In this document: in pieces, positions 17,362 to 25,153 of the stretch
How positions within the stretch are numbered: position 1 is the first letter of the stretch
How the letters are laid out: every line of letters starts with the position of its first letter
Source of the DNA: DATGKD01 sp035294855
Lineage (GTDB): Bacteria; Actinomycetota; Acidimicrobiia; Acidimicrobiales; UBA8190
NCBI GenBank assembly: GCA_035294855.1
Contig: DATGKD010000070.1
Span: 1-32,119, forward strand
Length of the DNA stretch: 32,119 nucleotides
Direction of reading: 5' to 3'
Made by a program: the position numbers and the translations under genes
Notes under the pieces: generated by a model
Told to the model about the DNA's origin: nothing
What the model saw: the letters and a program-made list of their open reading frames with translations, nothing else
The model's database searches: none

Positions 17362-17547
17362 TCAGCTGTCAAGGACTCCCGTCATGCGATCCAAGGATTC
17401 CGCGACCGCGCCGAGGCTGCGGGCGATCGCGAACAGTCCATCCACGACGTTGGCCGGTTCACCGTTGCGGTCGGACTCGTTCGGCGAGATCAAGGTCTCC
17501 AGAATGGCCTGCGGCAAATCGATGTTGTCGTCGTCGTCTTCGGACAT
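17362..17547 (-). CDS. small acidic protein of unknown function
   Basis: 61 residues beginning MSEDDDDNIDLPQAILETL, followed by an amphipathic stretch (VVDGLFAIARSLGAVAESLDRM). Family not recognised. It is believable as a gene because ATG 17547 has a strong GGAGGAG site 6-7 bases upstream and the length fits the gap between neighbours. The acidic head and single amphipathic helix suggest a small adaptor or regulator, but this is guesswork. The ICMT-like gene lies 63 bases upstream on the same strand. Confidence 0.68.
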   Translation of the reverse strand: MSEDDDDNIDLPQAILETLISPNESDRNGEPANVVDGLFAIARSLGAVAESLDRMTGVLDS

Positions 17548-17610
17548 CGCGTGCTCCTCCCGATCGGTTCTCCAGTTCGCCCGGCTCTTCTTAGCGTGAT
17601 CACCGGGATG

Positions 17611-18162
17611 TCAGAAGACGAACGGGATGAGCATCTTCGTACGACGCTTGTAGGCGCCGTAGGCGTCGGGGAACAGCAGTTCCATGTTCCGCTCCTCGAC
17701 CGTGGCGCTGTAGACGAAGTAGCCCCCGAGGAGCACGACCCCGCCGAGCCAGTACAGCGTCACCGCCATGGTCGTGCCGATCATCGCCAGGATGATGCCG
17801 GAATAGATGGGGTGCCGGACGAAGCGGTACGGGCCGGTCGTGACGAGCTCCGGGTCGACCTTCTCCGACATCGGCATGCCCCAGTTCCTGCCGAGGTAGG
17901 CCCGGGCCCACACGGCCAGTCCCAGCCCGGCCAGGAACACCGCGAGCCCGAAGCCCTCGAGCCACGGGTTGTCGATGGTGGCCGTGTGCCCTTTGAAAAG
18001 ACCGGCCCGCGCCGCCGTGATGACGATGATGACGATCAGGATTCGGATCATGGCGCTCGACCGCGACCGTGTCTGCGTCGCCTTGGCGCCGAACGACGCC
18101 GCCAGCCAGTACAACCAGAAGACGACCCAGACGACGGTGATCACGACGTCAATGACGCGCAT
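17611..18162 (-). CDS. isoprenylcysteine carboxyl methyltransferase-like integral membrane protein
   Basis: 183 residues with about five hydrophobic segments. The ICMT/PEMT-type core is present: GPYRFVRHPIYSG (110-122), EERNMELLFPDAYGAYKRRT (156-175). In characterised family members these residues bind S-adenosylmethionine and the methyl-acceptor; bacterial members methylate unknown small lipids or thiols. ATG 18162 has AGGAG about 8 bases upstream; starts further up lack such a site. It lies between the HhH gene (48 bases before) and the small acidic gene, all on the minus strand. Confidence 0.87.
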   Translation of the reverse strand: MRVIDVVITVVWVVFWLYWLAASFGAKATQTRSRSSAMIRILIVIIVITAARAGLFKGHTATIDNPWLEGFGLAVFLAGLGLAVWARAYLGRNWGMPMSEKVDPELVTTGPYRFVRHPIYSGIILAMIGTTMAVTLYWLGGVVLLGGYFVYSATVEERNMELLFPDAYGAYKRRTKMLIPFVF

Positions 18163-18209
18163 CGGCGTCGCTCCTGTGTTGGTGGTCAGCAGGATCTCAG
18201 TCGCCCGGC

Positions 18210-18407
18210 CTATTGCCCGAGGGCGAGCCCGCATGACGCCAGCGCCTCACCGAGGACACGGATCGCCTTGGGCCCGACGCCATGAAGCTTCGCCAGCTCC
18301 GCCACCGGCACACCGGCCAGCTGCTCGAGGTTCGTGAACCCCGCGGCGGTGAGAGCGCGCGTCGCGGGGGCGCCGATTCCGCTGGGGAGTCCTGTCATGT
18401 CGCCCAC
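18210..18407 (-). CDS. small helix-hairpin-helix protein
   Basis: 65 residues forming tandem HhH motifs: LPSGIGAPATRALTAAGFTNLEQLAG and then LAKLHGVGPKAIRVLGEAL, with the hairpin GVGPKA at 43-48. This fold binds DNA backbone without sequence specificity; stand-alone versions are common in actinobacteria with no assigned role. GTG 18407 is preferred for GGGAG at 7-base spacing; ATG 18398 is the alternative. A TATAGA -10 box sits at 18466-18471, just downstream of the amidohydrolase. Confidence 0.82.
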   Translation of the reverse strand: MGDMTGLPSGIGAPATRALTAAGFTNLEQLAGVPVAELAKLHGVGPKAIRVLGEALASCGLALGQ

Positions 18408-18465
18408 GTAACTTCTCCCGGAGTCGAGCCTCAAGGTCAGGGCCGCGTGGCCTCGCTGTGCTCTT

Positions 18466-18471
18466 TCTATA
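18466..18471 (-). promoter_or_regulatory. candidate -10 box upstream of the HhH gene
   Basis: TATAGA on the minus strand, in the only AT-rich patch of the gap. It would give a leader of about 50 bases and transcription of the HhH, ICMT and small acidic genes together. Confidence 0.35.
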
Positions 18472-18476
18472 GCGAT

Positions 18477-20000
18477 CTACAGCGGCGTCCAGCGCGAGCC
18501 GGAGGACGCGAGCCAGCGGGCCACCTGACGACGGGTGATCGGCGCCCGGGGCCGCCACGGTGGCGGCAGCGCCATGGTGCGCACCAGGTCGGCGTGCTCG
18601 TCCTTGACGTTCGAGACCGCGTCGCTCGCCAGTGCGCACCGGGTCGCCTGGGCATCGATGCTGTACAAGGTGGCGGCGTTCAAGCCCAGCACCTTGCGTT
18701 TCACGTCGTCGGTCAAGGCGGGATAGCCGAATGCTTCCTGGAAGGCCGGAGTGATCTCGAAGGCCCGGAACGCCATGATCTGCGGCTGCGGCGACCCGTA
18801 CCAGATCGCGTCCGTCCCCCACAGCACGCGGTCCTCGCCGACCCGCGAGAGCAGCTTGCCCAGGGCGTGGGCGGCTTGGTCCGGCTCCGAAAGCAGCACC
18901 CTCCACGTCGTGCCGAGATCGGCCCACACGTTCGAGTTGGGCGGCACGTTGTGGTCGTCGAGCGCCTTGAGGAGCGAGTCGATCCCAGACGTCGGGTTCG
19001 CACGGTCGTAGGGGCCCTCCACGCGGTTCGGGTCCCAGGCGCTATGGAACACGACGAACTGCATGTCCGGGAAGGTCCTCGACACCGCCACCATGTCCTG
19101 GGGGCCGTTGTGGGAGAGGTCGAAGCGCATGAGTGGCAGGCCCTTGTGGCCGCAGAACACCTTGACGCCCAGGTCGTGCGCCCGTTGCACGACCGGGAGG
19201 CCGATCGACGGGTCGTCGAGCGCGAAGCCCCGCCCGCCGGGTCCCCACGCCGTGTACACCTTGAAGGCGGCGACGTGCCCGCTCGTCGCCTGCGCCGTCA
19301 TGCCGTCCAACTGCGGTGCGAGCGGGCCGAAGTTGGGCGCGAGGACGTCGTGGAGCAGCAACCGCGAGGCCCCACCATGCGCGAGCTGCGCGACGAGCGC
19401 CTGCGTCTCGACCGCGTCCCCGAACGGCAGCGCGGCGTCGGCGGGTCCGGAGTTGGGGACGTCGGACAGCAGGGCGACCGTCGTGTCACTCGCCACGAAC
19501 ACGTCGTGGACGTACGCGGCGCGATTGACGCAGTCGAGCGGGTTGGCTTCGCTGCACCCGGCGGGGAGCATGCCCAGGACGAGAGCGACCGTCTCCGGGG
19601 CATCGTGGGCCCACGGATCGGCCGGCATCACGTGGTGGGTGTGGCCGTCGAAGATGAACTCGCCCTGGCTGCCGAGCGCCTGCGCACACGCGTGCAGATC
19701 AGCGGGGGGCGGCACCCGGTAACGGCCCCCCGGCGTCGAGTGGGTGCCCGTCCGGCCGGGGCCGGTGCACGCCGAAAGGTCGAGCACCGACAGCAGGGCG
19801 GCCACCCCGCCGGCGCTCTGGAGGAACGTCCGGCGGTCCACGTGCAGACGGCGCGCCATGTGGTCGGCACGCGCCAGGACCTCCTCGACCACCATGCGGT
19901 GCCGGCGCGTCGCCGGCGGGGGCAGGAACTCGCCGTTGGAGACGGGGCCGGGCAGAAGAGGTAGCCCGCTCTGCGTCTCCCATCTGTCTCGCAGGCCCAT
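18477..20000 (-). CDS. amidohydrolase-family metal-dependent hydrolase, Tat-type lipoprotein
   Basis: 507 residues. An unusual 50-residue N-terminal stretch precedes the twin-arginine motif RRTFLQ (56-61), then a hydrophobic segment and the lipobox LSAC (C78), so the protein should be exported folded and lipid-anchored. The amidohydrolase-2 TIM barrel begins near 115 with FDGHTHH (metal site at D118, H120, H122) and contains FCGHKGLP, FVVFHSAWDPN and WGTDAIWYG, the metal and catalytic strands. It probably hydrolyses or decarboxylates an aromatic or cyclic compound. ATG 20000 has AGGAGG 7 bases upstream. TACTGT at 20028-20023 may be its -10. It is divergent from the deacylase. The long pre-Tat region may be an extended n-region or a mis-set start. 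Confidence 0.85.
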   Translation of the reverse strand: MGLRDRWETQSGLPLLPGPVSNGEFLPPPATRRHRMVVEEVLARADHMARRLHVDRRTFLQSAGGVAALLSVLDLSACTGPGRTGTHSTPGGRYRVPPPADLHACAQALGSQGEFIFDGHTHHVMPADPWAHDAPETVALVLGMLPAGCSEANPLDCVNRAAYVHDVFVASDTTVALLSDVPNSGPADAALPFGDAVETQALVAQLAHGGASRLLLHDVLAPNFGPLAPQLDGMTAQATSGHVAAFKVYTAWGPGGRGFALDDPSIGLPVVQRAHDLGVKVFCGHKGLPLMRFDLSHNGPQDMVAVSRTFPDMQFVVFHSAWDPNRVEGPYDRANPTSGIDSLLKALDDHNVPPNSNVWADLGTTWRVLLSEPDQAAHALGKLLSRVGEDRVLWGTDAIWYGSPQPQIMAFRAFEITPAFQEAFGYPALTDDVKRKVLGLNAATLYSIDAQATRCALASDAVSNVKDEHADLVRTMALPPPWRPRAPITRRQVARWLASSGSRWTPL

Positions 20001-20022
20001 CGCCCTTCCTCCTGCTCGGCGG

Positions 20023-20028
20023 ACAGTA
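20023..20028 (-). promoter_or_regulatory. candidate -10 box for the amidohydrolase gene
   Basis: TACTGT on the minus strand, giving a leader of about 16 bases that includes the AGGAGG ribosome site. Confidence 0.4.
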
Positions 20029-20092
20029 CCCGGGAGGTCGGTGGGCGGCCGCGGGAGCATTCGGCGCGCGGGTCGCCTGTCTGCGACGATGC

Positions 20093-20143
20093 TCTCAGGG
20101 CCAGCGTGGTCTCAGGGCCAGCGTGATCTCAGGGGCCAGTGTG
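20093..20143. repeat. 17-bp tandem repeat, three copies, upstream of the deacylase
   Basis: Units TCTCAGGGCCAGCGTGG (20093-20109), TCTCAGGGCCAGCGTGA (20110-20126) and the degenerate TCTCAGGGGCCAGTGTG (20127-20143). The array ends 17 bases before the deacylase start codon, just ahead of its ribosome site, so it lies in the promoter or leader. Confidence 0.85.
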
Positions 20144-20160
20144 CACGAAGGAGAGGCACC

Positions 20161-21828
20161 ATGGACGGTGACATCGTCATCCGGGGGGGCACACTCGTCG
20201 ACGGTACGGGCCGGCCAAGGCGCTCGGCCGACGTCGCCATCGCCGACGGGCGCATCGTGGAGATCGGTGAAGGGCTGCGCGGTGCACGTGAGCTCGACGC
20301 CGGCGGGCAGGTGGTCGCCCCCGGCTTCATCGACATCCACACCCACTACGACGCCCAGGTCTTCTGGGACCCGTGGCTGACGCCGTCGGCGTTCCACGGC
20401 GTGACGTCGGTGGTCGCCGGCAACTGCGGCTTCTCGATCGCGCCGATCCGCAAGGAGCTCACCGGCCTCCTGGCCCGCACGCTGCAGCACGTCGAGGACA
20501 TGAGCTTCGACACGCTGTCGGTCGGGGTCCCGTGGGACGAGTTCGAGACCTTTCCGCAGTACCTCGACGCCGTGGAGCGCCGGGGCACCGCGCTCAACTT
20601 CGGCTGCTACGTGGGGCACACCGCCGTCCGGCTCTACGTGATGGGCGACGACGCCTACGAGCGACCCGCCACCGAGGACGAGCTCGAGCGGATGCAGGCG
20701 GTGGTCGCCGAGTCGATGGCGGCCGGCGCCATGGGCTTCGCGTCGAGCGCGTCACCCACCCACAACGGCGACGGGGGCAGGCCCGTCCCGTCGCGCGTCG
20801 CCGACCTCGACGAGTTGCGCGCCCTGCTGGTGCCGGTCCACGACGCCGGCCGTGGTGTCGTGGCGCTCCTGCCCGGTGGCGTCATCCCCAATCGCGAGCT
20901 CTTCGCGCTGCAGCGCCACGTGGGGCGCCCGATCACCTGGACGGCACTGCTCACCGTGAAGGACTTCCCGTACCACGAGAAGGTCATCGCCGAGAACGAC
21001 CAAGCCCGCCGGGACGGCGCCGAGGTGTGGCCGCAGGTGTCGTGCCGGCCGCTCGTGTTCCAGATGAACCTCGCCGAGCCCTTCACGTTGAACATGCGCC
21101 CGAGTTTTTCGAAGCTCATGGGTCTTGGCCTCGACGACCGCAAAGCCGCCTATCGCGACCCGTCGTGGCGGACGGCGGCCTGGGAGGAGTTGTCGGGCGG
21201 GGCGGGCGGCCTGCCGTTCAACTGGGCGTCGGTGTCGGTGGCCGAGTCCCCCTCACACCCCGAGTTCGTCGACCGCGAAGTCGTGGAGCTGGCGACGGAA
21301 CGGGGTTGCACGCCGCTCGACGTGGTGCTCGACATCTCGCTCGACGACGATCTCAAGACCCGGTTCTGGTCGGTGCTCGCCAACAACGACCCGGACGCCA
21401 TCGCCTGGCTTCTGCCCCGGGACAACGTGCTCCTGGGACTCGCCGACTCCGGAGCCCACGTCTCTCAGCTGTGCGACGCGTGCTTCGCCACCGACCTGCT
21501 CGGCAACTGGGTCCGGGACCGCGGGGTGATGTCGCTCGAGCGAGCCGTGCACAAGCTGACGGCCGAACCGGCCGGCGTCTACGGCCTCGTCGACCGGGGG
21601 AGCGTGGAAGTGGGCAAGCGCGCCGACCTGTGCGTGTTCGACCCCGAAACCGTTGCGCCCGGGCCGCTCCGCCGGGTGTTCGACTTCCCCGCCAATGGTG
21701 AGCGCCTCACCGCGGACGAACCCGTCGGCATGACGCACGTCCTCGTGAACGGCACGACCATTCGGGTGGACGGCGCGCCCGACGCCGCGGGCCTCGACGC
21801 TCGTCCCGGGGTGACCCTGCGGAGCTGA
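20161..21828 (+). CDS. N-acyl-D-amino-acid deacylase (D-aminoacylase) family amidohydrolase
   Basis: 555 residues, close to the family length. DIVIRGGTLVDGTGRP opens the small beta domain. GFIDIHTHYDAQ (residues 55-66) gives the metal-binding HTH, and GVTSVVAGNCGFS (80-92) contains the cysteine typical of D-aminoacylases. Later come GLADSGAHVS (metal aspartate region) and the closing VEVGKRADLCVFDP. Family members release D-amino acids or act on related N-acyl or cyclic amides. ATG 20161 has GAAGGAGAGG just upstream. It is divergent from the Tat-lipoprotein amidohydrolase; both belong to the amidohydrolase superfamily. Confidence 0.92.
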   Translation: MDGDIVIRGGTLVDGTGRPRRSADVAIADGRIVEIGEGLRGARELDAGGQVVAPGFIDIHTHYDAQVFWDPWLTPSAFHGVTSVVAGNCGFSIAPIRKELTGLLARTLQHVEDMSFDTLSVGVPWDEFETFPQYLDAVERRGTALNFGCYVGHTAVRLYVMGDDAYERPATEDELERMQAVVAESMAAGAMGFASSASPTHNGDGGRPVPSRVADLDELRALLVPVHDAGRGVVALLPGGVIPNRELFALQRHVGRPITWTALLTVKDFPYHEKVIAENDQARRDGAEVWPQVSCRPLVFQMNLAEPFTLNMRPSFSKLMGLGLDDRKAAYRDPSWRTAAWEELSGGAGGLPFNWASVSVAESPSHPEFVDREVVELATERGCTPLDVVLDISLDDDLKTRFWSVLANNDPDAIAWLLPRDNVLLGLADSGAHVSQLCDACFATDLLGNWVRDRGVMSLERAVHKLTAEPAGVYGLVDRGSVEVGKRADLCVFDPETVAPGPLRRVFDFPANGERLTADEPVGMTHVLVNGTTIRVDGAPDAAGLDARPGVTLRS

Positions 21829-21829
21829 G

Positions 21830-21846
21830 TCGGCCGGTCAGGCCGA
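21830..21846 (+). terminator. hairpin after the deacylase stop
   Basis: TCGGCC (21830-21835), loop GGTCA, GGCCGA (21841-21846). The perfect 6-bp stem starts one base after the stop codon. The remaining gap to 21950 holds another 7-bp inverted repeat (CGGCGCG/CGCGCCG) and no gene. Confidence 0.45.
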
Positions 21847-21950
21847 GCTCGCTGCACGGCCGGCGCGCCATGACCAGCGGGTCGCGCCGCCGCTGACGTG
21901 GCTGCGCACGGTGCGTTCCACGACGAGCTGGCAGGCCTCGGGCATCACCG

Positions 21951-22988
21951 TCACGATGCGCCCTGGGTCTCGAGTGCCCGGGAGCGCCGGGCGTGCCGGG
22001 CGTGCTCGCCGAGGAGCTGCGCCAGGCGATCGGGTTCCTCCAGCGGGATCATGTGCCCGGTCCCCTCGAATGTGACGAGCCGGGACCCGGGGATCAACTG
22101 CGTGATGCGGCGTGCGTGCGCCGGCGGCAGCAACCGGTCTCGCGAGCCGGCCACCACGGTGACGGGTAGTGCCACGCTGCCGAGGGTGTCCGACAGGTCC
22201 AGGGCGGCCATGGCCGTGAGCGCATCGGCGCGTACGTCCGCCGGGGTGGCCACGAACATCTCGCAGACCGCGTCGAGCTGGGCACGGCACACCGTGCGCC
22301 CGAAGGTCCGGCGCACGAGGAAGGGGGAGAGACGGCGCGCCGTCATGGCCCGCTCCACCCGCTGATGGGCGATCACCCGCCGGGCCAGGCGATCTGCGGC
22401 CGCGCGTCCCGTCCCGATGCGGGCGCATGCGGTGGCCACGAGGACGAGGGCGCCGACCCGACGAGCGGCGACCGCGGGTCGCGTGGTCACCATCACCTGC
22501 GCGGCCATGCCGCCCATGGAGTGGCCTGCCACCACCGCTTCATCCAGGTCGAGCTGGTCCACCACCGCGCACAGGTCCGCGGCCAACGCCTCGAGGGTGA
22601 AGCCGCTGGAGCCGACCGTGGAGGCGCCGTGGCCGCGCTGGTCGTAGAGGACGACGTGGTGGCCACTCGATGCGAGCCGGCGTGCGACCGGTTCCCACAC
22701 CCTCCGGTCGTTGGTCCACCCGTGGGCGAGGACGACGTGGCGCCCGTGCCCGCTCGTTTGCGTGTCCGCCGCGTCGTCCGGCGCGACGACCGTCACGGCG
22801 ATGCGCGCCCCGTCCTCCGAGGTGACCCAATCGTGGTGCAGACCGGGGGCGTCGGCGAGGCCGCCGCCCCCGGGGTCGACGGTGCGGTCCCAACGACGCG
22901 CGGCCCGCGCGGCGACACCGAGCCCCGCGGCGGCGCCGACCGCCGCCACGATCGCCAACCGGCTTGGAGAGCATCGGATCCGGGTCAT
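21951..22988 (-). CDS. alpha/beta hydrolase with N-terminal membrane segment
   Basis: 345 residues. A hydrophobic stretch at about 11-30 should anchor the protein or act as a signal. The alpha/beta-hydrolase core has HGW (89-91), YDQRGHG, nucleophile GHSMGG (S157), acid D284 (GSRDRLLP) and H312 (GTGHMIP): a complete triad. Substrates could be esters, lactones, or peroxidase-type halides; the sequence alone does not say. ATG 22988 overlaps the SDR stop (ATGA, 22985-22988), so translation is coupled to the SDR upstream. Confidence 0.9.
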   Translation of the reverse strand: MTRIRCSPSRLAIVAAVGAAAGLGVAARAARRWDRTVDPGGGGLADAPGLHHDWVTSEDGARIAVTVVAPDDAADTQTSGHGRHVVLAHGWTNDRRVWEPVARRLASSGHHVVLYDQRGHGASTVGSSGFTLEALAADLCAVVDQLDLDEAVVAGHSMGGMAAQVMVTTRPAVAARRVGALVLVATACARIGTGRAAADRLARRVIAHQRVERAMTARRLSPFLVRRTFGRTVCRAQLDAVCEMFVATPADVRADALTAMAALDLSDTLGSVALPVTVVAGSRDRLLPPAHARRITQLIPGSRLVTFEGTGHMIPLEEPDRLAQLLGEHARHARRSRALETQGAS

Positions 22989-23863
22989 ACGCGGCCAGCC
23001 AGCCCGGACGCCACCCGGTCGACGACACGAGTGGGGACCAGACCGCGAACGAACCACCCTGCCCACGATTCGGCACCGACCGGCACGACGCCGCGATTGC
23101 GGCGGATGGCGTCGACGATCGCGTCGGCCACCTTGGCGGGCGGGTGGCCCCGGCGGGCGAACATGTCACGCAAGCGCCGCACGGTCGCGGGGTCCGCCCG
23201 TTCGCCGAGAAAGCGCGCGTGCTCGAGGATCGGGGTGGCGATCACGCCGGGGCACACGGCACTGACGCCGACGCCCGCCGCCGACCAGTCGGCCCGAAGG
23301 CACCGCGACAGCGCGAGAACGGCGGCCTTGGTGGTCACGTACGCGGGTTCCGTGGCGCTGGGGACATAGGCGAGGCCCGAGGACACGTTGACCACGTGGC
23401 CCCGGCGGCGGCGGACCATGCCCGGGCCGAACGCGCGGCAACCGTTGATCACACCCTCGAGGTTGACGCCCCGGATCCACTCCCAGTCGGCGGGGGTCAT
23501 GTCGAGGAAACGCCCCGACAACCCGACGCCCGCGTTGTTCACCAGGACGTCGACCCCGCCGTGGTCGGACTCCACGGCGGTGGCGAGCTCCAGGACCGCC
23601 GAGCGGTCCGAGACGTCGGCCACGTAGGGGAAGCCGTTGCACTCGGCCGCCGTCGACTTGGCCGTCTCCGCATCGACGTCGACGGCGAGGACCCGCGCGC
23701 CCTCGCCCGCCAAGGCGAACGCCGTCGCCCGTCCGATCCCGCTCCCGGCGCCGGTCACCAGCGCCACGGCCCCCTCGAGACGAATGCCTCGGGGAGGACG
23801 CGACCTGAACGAGCTGCCGGAGGTGCCGCCCACACCGCTCGCCATCGGCGGCGATTGTGTCAT
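22985..23863 (-). CDS. short-chain dehydrogenase/reductase (SDR)
   Basis: 292 residues, classical SDR: TGAGSGIG (37-44), acidic D61/D63 favouring NAD, NNAG (109-112), N134, S161-S162, Y175 and K179. The C-terminal part (GHPPAKVADAIVDAIRRNRGVVPVG) resembles the actinobacterial SDRs that sit next to hydrolases in lipid or steroid gene groups. A glycine/serine-rich 30-residue leader precedes the fold; ATG 23845 is an alternative start. Overlaps the hydrolase by four bases. It is divergent from the MerR gene, which probably controls it. Confidence 0.92.
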   Translation of the reverse strand: MTQSPPMASGVGGTSGSSFRSRPPRGIRLEGAVALVTGAGSGIGRATAFALAGEGARVLAVDVDAETAKSTAAECNGFPYVADVSDRSAVLELATAVESDHGGVDVLVNNAGVGLSGRFLDMTPADWEWIRGVNLEGVINGCRAFGPGMVRRRRGHVVNVSSGLAYVPSATEPAYVTTKAAVLALSRCLRADWSAAGVGVSAVCPGVIATPILEHARFLGERADPATVRRLRDMFARRGHPPAKVADAIVDAIRRNRGVVPVGAESWAGWFVRGLVPTRVVDRVASGLAGRV

Positions 23864-23870
23864 TGGGCGA

Positions 23871-23882
23871 TGTCAATGTCAA
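23871..23882. promoter_or_regulatory. tandem TGTCAA direct repeat in the SDR/MerR divergent promoter, candidate operator
   Basis: TGTCAATGTCAA lies just upstream of the SDR start, in a gap of 60 bases. Possible -10 boxes are TACAGT for merR (23893-23898, +) and TACCAT for the SDR (23894-23889, -), facing each other. The repeat lies upstream of the former and at the presumed start of the latter, which is where a MerR-family regulator encoded next door would act. Confidence 0.45.
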
Positions 23883-23923
23883 AGCGGAATGGTACAGTGG
23901 TCGATGGCAACGATGAGCGCGCC

Positions 23924-24691
23924 ATGAGCGAGTACCGCATCGACGAACTGGCCCGGACGGCGGGGACGACGGTCCGCAACGTGCGGGCCTACCAGGACCG
24001 GGACCTGCTCCCCCCGCCGCGCCGCGAAGGGCGGGTGGCGTGGTACTCGGACGCCCACGTGGCCCGGCTCCGGCTCGTCGCCCAGTTTCTCGAACGGGGA
24101 TACACGCTCGCCAACATCCACGAGCTGGTCGCGGCGTGGGAGTCGGGCCAGGACATGGGGGAGTGGCTCGGTCTCGAGGCGGCGTTGACCGAACCCTGGT
24201 CGGACCAAGCGCCCGTCACCATGACCGTGGAGGAGCTGGCGTCGGTGTTCGGCACCCCAGCCGACGACGATCGCGACGTCATCGCGGCCGACATCGACCG
24301 TGCCATCGCCCTCGGGATCCTCGAACAGCGCGGTGAGGAGTTCGTCGTGCACAACCCGCGCCTGCTGCGGGTGGGCGCCGAGCTCGTGACCGCGGGCATC
24401 CCCCTCACCGCCGTGCTGGAGCTCGGGCAGAGGCTGCGGGCTGACATCGACCGCGTGGCGGCCGCGTTCGTCGAGCTCGTCACCGCCCACGTCTTCGAGC
24501 CCGTCGGTGAGCCCATTCCGGCCGAGGAGGTGCCGCGCTTGGCCGACATCGTGCGGCGCCTGCGGCCGTTGGCGAAGGACGCCGTCGATTCCGAGCTCGC
24601 CGACGCCATGGAGCGGCATGTGGCGGTCGAGCTGCAGAACCGTCTGAGCCGCATGGTCGCCGAATACCAGCAGCGAGGCGAGGCGTCGTAG
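23924..24691 (+). CDS. MerR family transcriptional regulator
   Basis: 255 residues. The N-terminal winged helix-turn-helix is clear: YRIDELARTAGTTVRNVRAYQDRDLLPPPRREGRVAWYSDAHVARLRLVAQFLERGYTLANI (about 3-70). The C-terminal effector part is long (about 180 residues), mainly helical and without the cysteine cluster of metal sensors, so it more likely senses an organic ligand. ATG 23924 is chosen as it opens the HTH directly; in-frame ATG 23870 and 23876 lie inside the operator region. VOC and NTF2-like genes follow in the same direction, and the SDR and hydrolase lie divergently. Confidence 0.9.
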   Translation: MSEYRIDELARTAGTTVRNVRAYQDRDLLPPPRREGRVAWYSDAHVARLRLVAQFLERGYTLANIHELVAAWESGQDMGEWLGLEAALTEPWSDQAPVTMTVEELASVFGTPADDDRDVIAADIDRAIALGILEQRGEEFVVHNPRLLRVGAELVTAGIPLTAVLELGQRLRADIDRVAAAFVELVTAHVFEPVGEPIPAEEVPRLADIVRRLRPLAKDAVDSELADAMERHVAVELQNRLSRMVAEYQQRGEAS

Positions 24692-24695
24692 GGCG

Positions 24696-25133
24696 GTGAG
24701 CATCCGCTTCTCGCACGTCGGCGTGTGCGTCTCCGATCTCGAGCGTTCCGTCCGCTTCTACGAAGGCCTGGGGTTCGAGCGGGCTCAGTCCCATGAGGTG
24801 GGCGAGGAGTTCGGGGCCCTCATGGAGATCGACGGGGTCCGGCTCGAATCGCAGTTCCTGCGCCAGGAGGGCGTCACGATCGAGCTGCTGCACTTCGCAG
24901 CCCCCGGCCACAGCGGGGCCGGTACCCGGCGGCCCCTGAACGAGCTGGGCTTGACGCATCTGTCCGTGCGGGTCGACGACGTCGATGCCGCCATCCGCAC
25001 CGTGGAGGCACTGGGCGGGAGCGTGGTGCGAGGCACGCGCACGACGTTCGGTGACGGCGAGGCGGCCCTCGACTTCGTCTATTGCACAGATCCGGACGGG
25101 GTGCGCGTCGAGCTCATGAGGCTGCCCGGCTAA
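24696..25133 (+). CDS. VOC (glyoxalase/bleomycin-resistance fold) protein
   Basis: 145 residues with two beta-alpha-beta-beta-beta units: FSHVGVCVSDLERSVRFYEGLGFE at the start, IELLHF in the first unit, GLTHLSVRVDDVDAAI at the start of the second and FVYCTDPDGVRVELM at the end. The histidines and glutamates of these motifs are the usual metal ligands of this superfamily, which includes isomerases, dioxygenases and epimerases. The exact reaction is open. GTG 24696 comes 4 bases after the MerR stop, so it is co-transcribed with the regulator. Confidence 0.9.
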   Translation: MSIRFSHVGVCVSDLERSVRFYEGLGFERAQSHEVGEEFGALMEIDGVRLESQFLRQEGVTIELLHFAAPGHSGAGTRRPLNELGLTHLSVRVDDVDAAIRTVEALGGSVVRGTRTTFGDGEAALDFVYCTDPDGVRVELMRLPG

Positions 25134-25153
25134 CGCGGCTACCGTCGCCGTCG

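Noticed and set aside
15343..18285. 980-codon plus-strand open frame
   Set aside because: It runs across the LLM gene (antisense), the SDR (wrong frame) and the ICMT gene; the real genes have intact motifs.
18282..19964. 560-codon plus-strand open frame
   Set aside because: Antisense of the Tat-lipoprotein amidohydrolase; no plausible protein features.
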